NCBI GenBank assembly: GCA_946811695.1
Contig: OX328126.1
Span: 9,078,361-9,142,360, forward strand
Direction: 5' to 3'
Length of the DNA stretch: 64,000 nucleotides
Source: Gonocerus acuteangulatus
Lineage: Eukaryota > Arthropoda > Insecta > Hemiptera > Coreidae
In this document: positions 1-11,151 of the stretch, piece after piece
Layout: each line of letters begins with the position of its first letter
How positions within the stretch are numbered: the first letter of the stretch is position 1
Notes under the pieces: generated by a model
The model's database searches: none
Told to the model about the DNA's origin: nothing
What the model saw: only the letters and a program-made list of their open reading frames with translations
Translations under genes and position numbers: made by a program

Positions 1-24
1 GCAAAACTCCTAATTTATTTAAAA

Positions 25-27
<3 letters not shown>

Positions 28-84
<57 letters not shown>

Positions 85-90
85 TATATC
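28..90. repeat. (TA)n microsatellite
   Basis: Nearly pure TA dinucleotides with one CA interruption. Many similar tracts lie in this window, often inside or beside transposable elements. Confidence 0.95.
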
Positions 91-824
91 AATTGAAATG
101 AATTTTCGAAGAAAGATTGATAAGTACGCTGCGTTTTTAGCAACCCAAGATATTTGGGCAGCCCTCTTTGTTTCGTTCTAAGTAAAGAATTTCTCCTCCC
201 TCTAGTGAGAGATGTACCCGCACCCTCAGCGGATTACCTGGCAAGGTTTTACTTAAAGAATTTCGAGGAGGGTTCAACCGCGCTAAAATCAACTGACTTC
301 TTGATAGGGCCTCTAAGGCCTAAAAGTGTCGCAAGAATTTCCTAAGTTCTGAAAGCCGAAGCAATGATGTCAGCTTTACTCTTTGCGACCTAATTCCCCT
401 AAGGGAAAAGGTCGTTACAGTCTTCCCTCATTGCCGGGGACCCGGGTATTGCCTTGTCGACCTTTAGGGGGAGGGAGGGACAGCTGAGAGAGGGGGAGGG
501 GGGTCGGCCTGCAGTAATGTCGACGAGCCTAGGAATTCGCCGCAGCGGTATTTATTAAAAGTTTCCCGAACGGAATCGACTTCTCGGACCATCGGAACGG
601 AGGGTCCAATATAGTCCGACGGAGGATGGTGTTCCATTGTAGATTCCGATGAAGATTATCATCTACCGAATGCCAACTATCTACGTTCCATTTCATCTCC
701 ATAACCATTTCTCGGGGTTCTAATACACCAACCAAGGAAACAGCTCTAAATCGTCTTTATACGATCAGCGCTAGATATGCAGGCTGCATTATATTATCAC
801 AGTCAGAAAAATTATTGCTAATGA
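91..824. other. unassigned stretch before the R2-type fragment
   Basis: This is richer in G and C than most of the window, with a purine-rich G-run block near 465-510. A 63-codon open frame at 154-345 (+) matches no family I know and has no splice context. The last ~70 bases before 824 could be a decayed upstream part of the retrotransposon ORF, but I cannot show it. No repeat shared with the rest of the window was seen. Confidence 0.5.
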
Positions 825-2571
825 AAGATAATTTTTTTTGGTCTCCTTTGTCGCAGGTGTGGCAAAGAGAAAGAAACGCCAGCACATGTGCTGGGAAGTT
901 GCGACCATAACATGCTCTTGGTTACAAGTCGCCATAATAATGTGAAGCGTTCTCTCATTGTACTCTTAAAAGAAAAAGCAGAAGTATTTAGCATCGATGA
1001 AGAAGGCTCCACAAGGTTTGCTGACATCGTTTCCTTCAAGCGGAATGCCAAAACGTCTTTAGTATTAGACCCGACTATCCGATATGAAGGCAACGATGAT
1101 AAACAAGGCGAAAAAATAAATCTTGAGAAGCAAACGATCTACGACAAGTGCGTGACCTATTATAAAGAAAAAATCCACGAGAGTTTTGGACTGAGAGAAT
1201 ACCGAGTACAGGGATTATGGTTCGGTTCCAGAGGCACCATCCCGAAGGAGACGGCAGCTTGTGTCAAGGAAACAGGAATCAGCGAGGAACAACTAGGAAT
1301 CATAGCTGAATCTATTCTCGTTGATTCCCTGGTTATTATGGTTCGGTTCCAGAGGCACCATCCCGAAGGAGACGGCAGCTTGTGTCAAGGAAACAGGAAT
1401 CAGCGAGGAACAACAAGGAATCATAGCTGAATCTATTCTCGTTGATTCCCTGGTTATTATGGTTCGGTTCCAGAAGCACCATCCCGAAGGAGACGGCAGC
1501 TTGTGTCAAGGAAACAGGAATCAGCGAGGAACAACTAGGAATCATAGCTGAATCTATTCTCGTTAATTCCCTGGTTATTATGGTTCGGTTCCAGAGGCAC
1601 CATCCCGAAGGAGACGGCAGCTTGTCTCAAAGAAACAGGAATCAGCGAGGAACAACTAGGAATCATAGCTGAATCTATTCTCGTTGATTCCCTGGTTATT
1701 ATGGTTCGGTTCCAGAGGCACCATCCCGAAGGAGACGGCAGCTTGTCTCAAAGAAACAGGAATCAGCGAGGAACAACTAGGAATCATAGCTGAATCTATT
1801 CTCGTTGATTCCCTGGTTATTATGGTTCGGTTCCAGAGGCACCATTCCGAAGGAGACGGCAACTTGTCTCAAGGAAACAGGAATCAGCGAGGAACAACTA
1901 GGAATCATAGCTGAATCTATTCTCGTTGATTCCCTGGTTATTATGGTTCGGTTCCAGAGGCACCATCCCGAAGGAGACGGCGGCTTGTCTCAAGGAAACA
2001 GGAATCAGCGAGGAACAACTAGGAATCATAGCTGAATCTATTCTCGTTGATTCCCTGGTTATTATGGTTCGGTTCCAGAAGCACCATCCCGAAGGAGACG
2101 GCAGCTTGTGTCAAGGAAACAGGAATCAGCGAGGAACAACTAGGAATCATAGCTGAATCTATTCTCGTTGATTCCCTGGTTATTATGGTTCGGTTCCAGA
2201 AGCACCATCCCGAAGGAGACGGCAGCTTGTCTCAAGGAAACAGGAATCAGCGAGGAACAACTAGGAATCATAGCTGAATCTATTCTCGTTGATTCCCTGG
2301 TTATTATGGTTCGGTTCCAGAAGCACCATCCCGAAGGAGACGGCAGCTTGTCTCAAGGAAACAGGAATCAGCGAGGAACAACTAGGAATCATAGCTGAAT
2401 CTATTCTCGTTGATTCCCTGGTTATTATGGTTCGGTTCCAGAAGCACCATCCCGAAGGAGACGGCAGCTTGTCTCAAGGAAACAGGAATCAGCGAGGAAC
2501 AACTAGGAATCATAGCTGAATCTATTCTCGTTGATTCCCTGGCCAGTATTCAAAATCACATATATGGCTGA
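825..2571 (+). pseudogene. R2-type non-LTR retrotransposon ORF, C-terminal fragment (zinc knuckle plus restriction-like endonuclease)
   Basis: In the parent element this protein copies RNA into a nicked chromosomal target. The frame opens after a TGA at 822-824. From 849 it reads a CCHC knuckle, C-X2-C-X8-H-X4-C (CRRCGKEKETPAH...C), then RHNNV. The endonuclease core follows: RFADIVSF, then LDPTIRYE, giving D-X14-D, with A where most relatives have P before the first D. GLWFGSRGTIPKE comes next and is conserved in the second copy at 57735-58097 (-). The reverse transcriptase is missing, so the copy is 5' truncated. From 1215 the frame enters eleven 121-base repeats. The natural end, HIYG plus TGA at 2569-2571, lies after the last repeat and matches the end of the second copy. 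Exact clade (R2, R4, NeSL or other) is not determined. Confidence 0.8.
1215..2542 (+). repeat. 121-base minisatellite built from the ORF's last codons, about 11 copies
   Basis: Copies begin at TTATGGTTCGG about every 121 bases (1215, 1336, 1457 ... 2425). Each contains the codons for GLWFGSRGTIPKE through ESILVDSL. Differences are scattered single bases, such as GTGTCAAGG versus CTCAAAG variants and one GTTAATTCC. Because 121 is not a multiple of three, each copy shifts the reading frame, so every copy gives the same short 76-codon shadow frame on the plus strand. Copies are very similar, which suggests recent expansion or homogenisation. Confidence 0.95.
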
Positions 2572-2857
2572 AGACTTTTAATTTATTTATTAAATCTTTT
2601 TATCATAATTTTTTATTTCCCATAATTAGAAGTATTTTCATTTTTCTTTTACATTTTTTTTTTACAATCAATTTTATCATTATTTCCGTAGTTTTATTAG
2701 TTTGTTTTTCATTTACATTTTGATTTTACTTGTTTGAGATATTTTTATAATTATTGCAGTTTGTTGATTAGTAAGTTGTGTACTGAGCAACCCAATATAG
2801 TTGGGCAACTAAACTTTCTTTTTATTTTGTTAAATAAAGTTTTTTCTCTTCTCTAGA
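2572..2857 (+). other. 3' untranslated tail of the R2-type retrotransposon
   Basis: T-rich sequence after the TGA, ending in AATAAAGTTTTTTCTCT. The same ~290 bases recur at 46231-46534 from ATATATGGCTGA to AATAAAGTTTTTTCTCT. This defines the 3' end of the element independently of the coding part. The downstream flanks of the two copies differ. Confidence 0.8.
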
Positions 2858-2964
2858 TTTCAACTAATTAATCCCCCCCCCAAAAAAAAATTTCAAAAGT
2901 TTTCATCAACATTTTAATCATTTAAATTTTTAACATCCAATGTTTTGAAATTTTTCATGGACAC

Positions 2965-3414
2965 TCTGAATATAATTTCTATTTGAGCTTCATTTCAACT
3001 GTGATGGCAGACCTTGAATTACTAGAAATAAACTGTGATTTTGTCCCTCATAGAGTTTAGGCTATACCTCGTGATGGTCTATCCTCACCCATCAGTCAGA
3101 GCAGTTCTTGGTAATGCTCGCAAATATAATGGGTGTTTCCAAATGACATCTTGGAAACTTTAAATTTTAACGTACATTTATTATTGACAGCGAATTTTAA
3201 CCTGTACTGGTTACACTGTTGTTACTGCTAACCTATAGATAACGGGTTATCTGTACGTCTTTGATTCCTTATCAATTTATAAATAACATATAATATGACG
3301 GAAAACGTGCTAAACTGCACAAAATTATATAGTCGCGTTAATGTTGGTGATACATTATTTAACGCACTAAAATAACTACTTATCTGCCGTGACGAAGCAC
3401 GGGTACTCAGCTAG
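2965..3414 (+). mobile_element. non-autonomous Helitron, 5'-truncated copy (family B)
   Basis: It matches the complete copy at 28833-29568 from the block containing ATGGCAGACCTTGAATTA to the 3' end. The 3' end has the Helitron signature: a short hairpin CCGTG-acgaag-CACGG at 3387-3402 and CTAG at 3411-3414, nine bases after the hairpin. The base after CTAG is A, not the canonical T. The element's ORF-like segment has a stop here. Confidence 0.75.
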
Positions 3415-3494
3415 AATTTAATAAAAACACATGCAATTTACCTGTTTCATTTCGTCTATAGATCAAGTTGTAAAATATTTTAACTATTTCGCGC

Positions 3495-4950
3495 CATAAG
3501 CTATCAGCCATAAGAACAAGTTATCTTGGGCTTCACGTAGATTGGTGACCTCTGATATTAACCAATCAGCCATAAGACCATGTTATCTTAGGCTTCACGT
3601 AGATTGGTGACATCTGATTTTAACCAATCGGCCATAAGACCAAGTTATCTTAGGCTTCACGTAGATTGTTGGCCTCTGATTTTAACCAATCAGTCATAAA
3701 ACCAAGTTATCTTAGACTCTTCGTAGTTTGCTAACCTCTGGTCTTCACCAATCAGTCACAAGACCAAGTTATCTTAGACTTCACGTAGATTGGTGACATC
3801 TGATTTTAACCAATCGGCCATAAGACCAAGTTATCTTAGGCTTCACGTAGATTGGTGACCTCTGATTTTAACCAATCAGCCATAAAACCAAGTTATCTTA
3901 GACTCTTCGTAGTTTGCTAACCTCTGGTCTTCACCAATCAGTCACAAGACCAAGTTATCTTGGGCTTCACGTAGATTGGTGACCTCTGATTTTAACCAAT
4001 CAGCCATAAAACCAAGTTATCTTAGGCTCTTCGTAGTTTTCTAACCTCTGGTCTTCACCAATCAGCCATAAGACCAAGTTATCTTAGGCTTCACGTAGAT
4101 TCGTGACCTCTGATTTTAACCAATCAGCCATAAAACCAAGTTATCTTAGACTCTTCGTAGTTTGCTAACCTCTGGTCTTCACCAATCAGTCACAAGACCA
4201 AGTTATCTTAGACTTCACGTAGATTCGTGACCTCTGATTTTAACCAATCAGCCATAAAACCAAGTTATCTTAGGCTCTTCGTAGTTTTCTAACCTCTGGT
4301 CTTCACCAATCAGCCATAAGACCAAGTATCTTAGGCTTCACGTAGATTGGTGACCTCTGATTTTAACCAATCAGCCATAAGACCAAGTTATCTTAGGCTT
4401 CACGTAGATTGGGGACCTCCGGCCTTAACCAATCAGCCATAAGACAAAATTGTCTTAGACTCTTCGTAGTTTGGGGACTTCTGGTCATCACCAAACAGCC
4501 ATAAGACCAAGTTATCTTAGGCTTCACAGAGTTCAGGCACCTCTGGCCTTAACCAATCAGCCGTAAGGCCCAGTTATCTTAGGCGCATAGTAGTTTGGGG
4601 ACCACGTGCTTTAACCAATCAGCCGTAAGACCATGTTATCTAAGGCTCATCGTAGTTTGGGGACCACGTGCTTTAACCAATCAGCCGTAAGACCAAGTTA
4701 TCTAAGGCTCATCGTAGTTTGGGGACCACGTGCTTTAACCAATCAGCCGTAAGACCAAGTTATCTAAGGCTCATCGTAGTTTGGGGACCACGTGCTTTAA
4801 CCAATCAGCCGTAAGGCCCAGTTATATTAGACTCATAATAGTTTGTGGACCACGGGTTTTTACCAGTCAGCCAAAAGGCGCAGTTATATCATGCTCGACG
4901 CACTTTGGGGACTTCTGGCGTTAACCAGCCAGCAATACGACTCAAATTTA
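3495..4950. repeat. about 60-base minisatellite with a CCAAT box in each unit, about 24 copies
   Basis: The unit reads roughly TTAACCAATCAGCCATAAG, ACCAAGTTATCTTAGGC, TTCACGTAGATTGGTGACC. Two subtypes alternate: a TTCACGTAGATTGGTGACC form and a CTCTTCGTAGTTTGCTAACC form, giving a higher-order structure. Copies near 4600-4850 form a third group with GGGGACCACGTGCTTTAACC. Units degrade toward 4950. Nearly every unit keeps CCAATCAG, and many also keep ATTGG on the same strand. Confidence 0.9.
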
Positions 4951-5691
4951 TACTCAAAGGATCTTAAGCACATCGCTTGTCATCTTCTGAAAAGATTCTT
5001 CCTGAACAATCTCTCAATGAACGTATTAAATGAATCGTTAGAAATCAAGAAGTATCCAACTCCATCATCAAAGTCAGCAAAAAAGATCGTTAGTCAAAGA
5101 GTCATTGGTCAATAAGTCAATAGCAGGCCTAATCAAACTGAAAAGTCACACAAATTATAACTTTACAAAAAAGGAGCCAATCAGATTCTAATAGAGTTTC
5201 CGATTTAAAATAAATCCAGAAGCCGACTCTTCAAGACTAAAACTTTAAGAGCTCACCTTTAACTTATCATTAAATGGGCAATTATAAAGTTTGATATCCG
5301 TTTCCAAAACGGCCAGTTCTTCATTCTCCATCTTCTGTATAATTAGAGATATTAAGGGACGTTTAGCAGTTCTGGGCTTTATTATTATTTCCGCTCAAAC
5401 CCTCTAAGAAAGTTTCCACCGCCGGGGGAGTTGGAGGGGAAATAAACCAGAAAGAGTAGCAGGAAAATTACAACGCTCAATTTAACACACCGAACTGGAT
5501 AATTTACGGAAACCAAAGAGCTTAGTAAAAAACTAGATAAACCATCAAACTAAAGGAATCGGTTTAAATAGTTTAAGGAGCAACACCATCTTGTGGCATC
5601 AAAATCAAAGCCATTTTCTTGAATTTATAAATAACAAATAAATCAATATTTTTTACTTATTTATATAAAACGTTTTATATGGGATGTTAAA
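4951..5691. other. unassigned; ends in a short dispersed repeat (family G)
   Basis: No coding signal is recognised in 4951-5590. The last ~100 bases (about 5590-5690, ending TATGGGATGTTAAAG) are repeated at about 56020-56113 (+) and 9975-10075 (-). In both plus-strand copies this repeat is followed within a few bases by the start of a truncated non-LTR coding fragment. Confidence 0.5.
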
Positions 5692-6081
5692 GTGTCCAAA
5701 AAAAAAAAAAAAGTTTCAATTTTCCGAAAAAAATGGCGATGCTATGTCTCACGAACGATGTCAGATGACAGGTCCCACTATGCAGTCCGTCTAATCATGA
5801 AGGCTAGGACAGAGATGCTTCATCTAAATAGTAGGCCATGGCGAACAGACGGACGTGGTCACTGCTCCATGTGCAATCTCAAGGAGGAGGAAGACACTCT
5901 GCATTTTCTCGCGAGATGTCCGATAATGAAGGAATTTAGGAGAGCGCACTACGGAAAGGACCTACTCACCCTTGAAGAAGTCAAGCAGATTCTGAACGGA
6001 AACAACTGGGACACCTTATATAAATATTTAAAAAATATATGGAAATATCGACAGTTTTTAATTTTTCAATTTAATTATTGA
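5692..6081 (+). pseudogene. non-LTR retrotransposon ORF2, C-terminal fragment with CCHC knuckle
   Basis: The 129-codon frame ends at 6081. Its core, CSMCNLKEEEDTLHFLARC, is a C-X2-C-X9-H-X4-C knuckle typical of the region after the reverse transcriptase in arthropod non-LTR elements. It is followed by MKEFRRAHYGK and LNGNNWDTLYKYLKN, a conserved tail. Upstream catalytic domains are missing, and the frame starts in an A-run at 5700-5712, so this is a 5'-truncated insertion. The 3' region continues through a (TA)n tract and the 50-base array to a (CATT)n tail near 7808. Clade not assigned. Confidence 0.75.
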
Positions 6082-6106
6082 TTTATAATTCATAAGTTGT
6101 TTATTT

Positions 6107-6111
<5 letters not shown>

Positions 6112-6151
<40 letters not shown>
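6112..6151. repeat. (TA)n microsatellite
   Basis: A TA run lying in the 3' non-coding region of the non-LTR fragment. Confidence 0.9.
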
Positions 6152-6154
<3 letters not shown>

Positions 6155-6312
6155 TTTTTTTCTCTCAATCTATTTTATTATAACTGTATTTATTAATTAT
6201 TATTTCATTTTATGTTTAATTATTTATTTTAATTTTTGTTTTTCTTCTTTTATCCATAGCCTTCTTAAGTGGTATCCATAATTTTCAATATGTATATTTT
6301 TAATTTATGAAA

Positions 6313-7657
6313 TTAAGTAATGTATATAGGTATACACTCTGGCTCATGGACAATGTCCAAGCCTAAGTAATGTATGTAGGTATACACTCTGGCTCATGGA
6401 CAATGTCCAAGCCTAAGTAATGTATATAGGTATACACTCTGGCTCAAGCCTAAGTAATGTATATAGGTATACACTCTGGCTCATGGACAATGTCCAAGCC
6501 TAAGTAATGTATATAGGTATACTCTCTGGCTCATGGACAATGTCCAAGCCTAAGTAATGTATATAGGTATAAACTCTGGCTCATGGACAATGTCCAAGCC
6601 TAAGTAATGTATATTGGTATACACTCTGGCTCATGGACAATGTCCAAGCCTAAGTAATGTATATAGGTATACACTCTGGCTCATGGACAATGTCCAAGCC
6701 TAAGTAATGTATATAGGTATACACTCTGGCTCATGGACAATGTCCAAGCCTAAGTAATGTATATAGGTATACACTCTGGCTCATGGACAATGTCCAAGCC
6801 TGAGTAATGTATATAGGTATACACTCTGGCTCATGGACAATGTCCAAGCCTAAGTAATGTATATAGGTATACACTCTGGCTCATGGACAATGTCCAAGCC
6901 TAAGTAATGTATGTAGGTATACACTCTGGCTCATGGACAATGTCCAAGCCTAAGTAATGTATATAGGTATACACTCTGGCTCATGGACAATGCCCAAGCC
7001 TAAGTAATGTATATAGGTATACACTCTGGCTCATGGACAATGCCCAAGCCTAAGTAATGTATATAGGTATACACTCTGGCTCATGGACAATGTCCAAGCC
7101 TAAGTAATGTATGTAGGTATACACTCTGGCTCATGGACAATGTCCAAGCCTAAGTAATGTATATAGGTATACACTCTGGCTCATGGACAATGCCCAAGCC
7201 TAAGTAATGTATATAGGTATACACTCTGGCTCATGGACAATGTCCAAGCCTAAGTAATGTATGTAGGTATACACTCTGGCTCATGGACAATGTCCAAGCC
7301 TAAGTAATGTATATAGGTATACACTCTGGCTCATGGACAATGTCCAAGCCTAAGTAATGTATATAGGTATACACTCTGGCTCATGGACAATGTCCAAGCC
7401 TAAGTAATGTATGTAGGTATACACTCTGGCTCATGGACAATGTCCAAGCCTAAGTAATGTATGTAGGTATACACTCTGGCTCATGGACAATTTCCAAGCC
7501 TAAGTAATGTATATAGGTATACACTCTGGCTCATGGACAATGTCCAAGTCTAAGTAATGTATATAGGTATACACTCTGGCTCATGGACAATGTCCAAGCC
7601 TAAGTAATGTATATAGGTATACACTCTGGCTCATGGACAATGTCCAAGCCTAAGTAA
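6313..7657 (+). repeat. 50-base minisatellite in the 3' region of a non-LTR element, about 27 copies
   Basis: The unit is AAGTAATGTATATAGGTATA, CACTCTGGCTCATGGACAAT, GTCCAAGCCT. Copies are almost identical; variants are ATGTAGG for ATATAGG and TGCCC for TGTCC. One copy near 6430-6465 lost 14 bases. Each unit holds TGGACA-A-TGTCCA, a 6-base inverted repeat around one base. A (TA)n tract and (CATT)n follow, as expected for the 3' end of the element. Confidence 0.95.
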
Positions 7658-7683
7658 ATTGTTTTATTATTTTCTTTTATATT

Positions 7684-7745
<62 letters not shown>

Positions 7746-7808
7746 TATATATGTGTGTGTACGTATGAAATAATAAATTTACATTCATTCATTCATTCAT
7801 TCATTCAT
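7684..7808. repeat. (TA)n tract, GT run and (CATT)n terminal microsatellite
   Basis: After AATAATAAATTTA the sequence ends in six CATT units. A short tandem tail like this is characteristic of several non-LTR retrotransposon clades and likely marks the 3' end of the element that starts at 5692. Confidence 0.7.
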
Positions 7809-9966
7809 GTCTGACGAACGGAAACCCTATTTTTCACGGGCGATAGTCTGCAGGCGGCCATTTTCAATCTAGAACGAAAAACTAAAATAGTTTCGAGAGA
7901 CGAGGGTTAAATCTAATAAAATCGATATAATTCAATGAATCGAAAAACCCCCTTACTTTACTAGCAAATATATCATTAGGAAGCTGTAGTTAAAATTTGA
8001 AGTTGATCGGGCGAAAATTGAAGACGCCTGAGAATATCGCCCAATTTGAAAAACCTATTTTTGAGAAAACGAGGATGTTCTGAAATGTTCATTTTCTTCC
8101 TATTTAATTTGTTATAATACTTTCTTGTAATAAATATAAAAAGAAAATGGGTTTTAATTTTGAAATGTATTGAAGGCGGACCGAAAAAAAACTTAACATA
8201 TAAAAAGGGACCACTCGCTCAAAAAACTGTCTTCAAATCAGCATCCGGTTAATTCGGCATTGGGACATCACTGGGAAAATCGTATTTTTCTCCATTTAAA
8301 AAATTTCCTTCGCATAACTACCTACCGATTTTTTAACACAAGTTCCCATACATTTTACATTCTATCCCAGCAAGTTTTACCCAACCCCTAGTCTTGAAGC
8401 TGTACACTATATACTGATACTGATAGCATTTATAAGTTTTTAAGTTTATATATAAAATTCAAAATTATTTTGTAATTTCAAAATTATTCCTATGGGACTT
8501 GTGTCCCGGAATAAGAATAAAACTTTTTATTTCATTTCATTTTACATTTCAAAATTAAAACCCATCTTTTTTATTACAAGAAATTTTGAAAAAAAAAAAA
8601 AAAATAAGAAAACGAACTTTTCAGTGGGTACATTAAACTCGGTACATTAAACTCGGTACATTAAACTTTAAAGTCGATTTCTATGTCTATGTTTTTGAAA
8701 TTGGAAGATAAGCTAGCGCTTTCAATTTTCACCTGATCAACATAAACTTTTAACCAGAGATGGGCATAATTTTATTTATAAATAAAAATACGAATTTATT
8801 CGTACTTCATATATTTGTGAATACGAATATAAATAAATTCGTACTTCATATATTTGTAAATACGAATATAAATAAATTCGTATTCATAAGTGTGAATACG
8901 AATTTATTTTTATTCACATATATTAAATATAAAAATACAAATAAAATTTTATTCGCAAATTTTCTGCGAATAAAAATAAATTCACAGAAAAAATTGTAAA
9001 TAATCACGAAAAATGTGAATATTTACAAAAAATCAAGTGATTACAAAAAAAAATCACATTAAAATATACGAATAAAAATTTATTCACATTATAATTTGTG
9101 AATCAAAATTTATTTACAATAAAATTCGCAAATAAATTATGAATTTATTCGTATTAACATGATATTACGACAGTTATTGAAGGTGTTTTTTTTTTGTTTT
9201 TTTTAATGCGTTTAACGTCCAGGTTATTAGCGCCTAGATTTTTTGTTTACCCCGAGTCCGCCGCGGGACCACCAGCCATGCTGCAGGCACAGTTTGTCAT
9301 CTGTACCTCCATCAAAAAAAAAAAAAAATCACCTTCAATAACTTTCGTAATATCATCTTAATGCAAATAAATTCATAATTCATTTGCGAATTTTATTGTA
9401 AATAAATTTTGATTCACAAATTATAATGTGAATAAATTTTTATTCGTATATTTTAATGTGATTTTTTTTTGTAATCACTTGATTTTTTGTAAATATTCAC
9501 ATTTTTTGTGATTATTTACAATTTTTTCTGTGAATTTATTTTTATTCGCAGAAAATTTGCGAATAAAATTTTATTTGTATTTTTATATTTAATATATGTG
9601 AATAAAAATAAATTCGTATTCACACTTATGAATACGAATTTATTTATATTCGTATTCACAAATATATGAAGTACGAATTTATTTATATTCGCATTCACAA
9701 ATATATGAAGTACGAATAAATTCATATTTTTATTTATAAATAAAATTATGCCCATCTCTACTTTTAACTGCAGATTCCTAATGATAATAATATATATAAT
9801 GATTTGATAGTACGTAGAGTTTTTTACATTCATTGAATTATTACGATTTTGTAATAATAATAAAAAAAAAAAAAAAATCAATTCTTTCAAAATAATTTTA
9901 ATTTTTTGTTATAGATTAAAACTTCAGACAATCGCACGTGGAAAAACGAGGTTTCCGTCCGTCAGA
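7809..9966. mobile_element. possible DNA element with ~45-base imperfect terminal inverted repeats, holding nested insertions
   Basis: The left end (TCTGACGAACGGAAACC...TTTTCACGGGCGAT) matches the reverse complement of the right end (about 9922-9966) imperfectly. Segment 7955-8100, with TTAAAATTTGAAGTTGATCG, recurs at 58260-58390. Inside, 8118-8165 and 8545-8590 are inverted copies flanking a piece that ends CCCGGAATAAGAATAAAAC, which looks like a retroelement tail. The hAT-like foldback element at 8755-9760 is a later insertion. I recognise no transposase. Confidence 0.4.
8755..9760. mobile_element. hAT-like foldback element, ~430-base arms, 8-base target duplication
   Basis: The arms (about 8755-9190 and 9325-9760) are near-perfect reverse complements, starting CAGAGATGGGCATAATT and ending AATTATGCCCATCTCTA. 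The final A replaces the expected G. CTTTTAAC at 8747-8754 and 9761-9768 is a perfect 8-base target duplication. Eight-base duplications and a CAGNGATGGGC terminus fit the hAT superfamily. The ~110-base centre is unrelated to the arms and relatively GC-rich. Arms contain A/T-runs and repeated CGAATTTATT motifs. Open frames in the arms are mirror images of each other, not genes. Confidence 0.85.
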
Positions 9967-10223
9967 AACTAATTACTTTTTTTATGCTTTAATATCCCAT
10001 ATAAAACTTATGGCATAAAGAATTGATAGTTTGCTATCCATAAATTTGTGAAAAATGGCTTTGATTTTGATCACCTAAGGTAGGATTACATCTTAAGAAA
10101 TGCAATTCGTAAAAATAAAATCAACACTTTTTCTCTTTAGAAGAAGCTCCTAAGGAAGATATTCGGCTGACAACCTGCTGTACCAGGGCGTGGCTAATTC
10201 TATCATTACATTAGACAATACAA

Positions 10224-11136
10224 TAGTCCGAGAGACAGTAACCGCACGGTTCATGAAGTGTTTTATGCACCTTGAAATTTTGCTATAATGTACCTCTTAG
10301 GTAGATAAGAAGTTAAATATGTGTTTCCTGGAAATACCTTGGTGCACCAGGTGCTGCGCATAGGGGAAAGGTGCAAAAAAATATTTTCCAAAAATAGAGT
10401 TTTAATCAGAAGCCAACTATCTTTAATGTAAAATTAAGACAATTTTACAATGAATAATAAATATGGCAGACACTTTTAAGGGGTATAACACGTACAAAAA
10501 AAAAAAAAAATAATAATAATTGTTTTTATTCTCATATTAAGTTTATATACACGTTGCCATTTAAACCGGAACAGCTTTACAAGATCATGTGAGCAAGAAC
10601 CAATGAGAGCGCAGAGAATAACCACAACTGCGCGGTGCTCTCATACACTCTTACGGTTACGCGCAGTGTGTTGCAGTCTATTATATTCAACATTTATTTT
10701 TATGTTTCCTGAAAATTAAACCTCACAAAAGTGTCTGCCTTTTTGTAATTATTTTCAAATATGTTTATTGAAGACGCTGTTTAAATTAAAGCGTGAATAG
10801 AGCACTTCATTTAATATTAAAAATAAAAACTAGGTACTTTTTTTTTTTTTTTTAATTTACATTTTAACCCCCTTAAAAGTGTCTGCCTTATTTATTATTA
10901 ATTTTAAAATTGCCTTAATTTGCAATTTTTTTTCATTAATAATAGTTGGCTTCTGAATAAAACTCTACTTTTGGGCAATATTGTTTTGCACCTTTCCCCT
11001 ATGTGCAGTGCCTGGTGCACCAAGGTATGTCCAGGAAACACATATATACCTTCTTATACATCCAAGAGGTACATAATAGCAAAATTTCAGGGTGCATAAA
11101 ACACTTCATGAAAAGTGCGTTGCCAGCTCTCCGACT
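10224..11136. mobile_element. foldback element with ~300-base arms
   Basis: 10224-10500 and about 10850-11136 are inverted copies. Shared landmarks are CATGAAGTGTTTTATGCACC, TACCTCTTRG, CTTGGTGCACCAGG and AAAAGTGTCTGCC. The ends read TCCGAGAGA on the left and CTCTCCGA on the right. TACAAT flanks both sides and may be a short target duplication. The ~350-base centre contains AAAAGTGTCTGCC again, so it may itself be rearranged. No coding sequence recognised. Confidence 0.7.
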
Positions 11137-11151
11137 ACAATGTACAATGTA

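Noticed and set aside
505..540. Cluster of six-base restriction-type sites (CTGCAG, GTCGAC, CCTAGG, GAATTC), as if from a cloning vector
   Set aside because: Spacing and flanks do not match a polylinker, the surrounding sequence is not vector, and chance in a GC-richer patch is sufficient.
3495..4950. CRISPR array (also considered for the 50- and 140-base arrays)
   Set aside because: Units repeat along their full length with no unique spacers, there are no cas genes, and the genome is eukaryotic.
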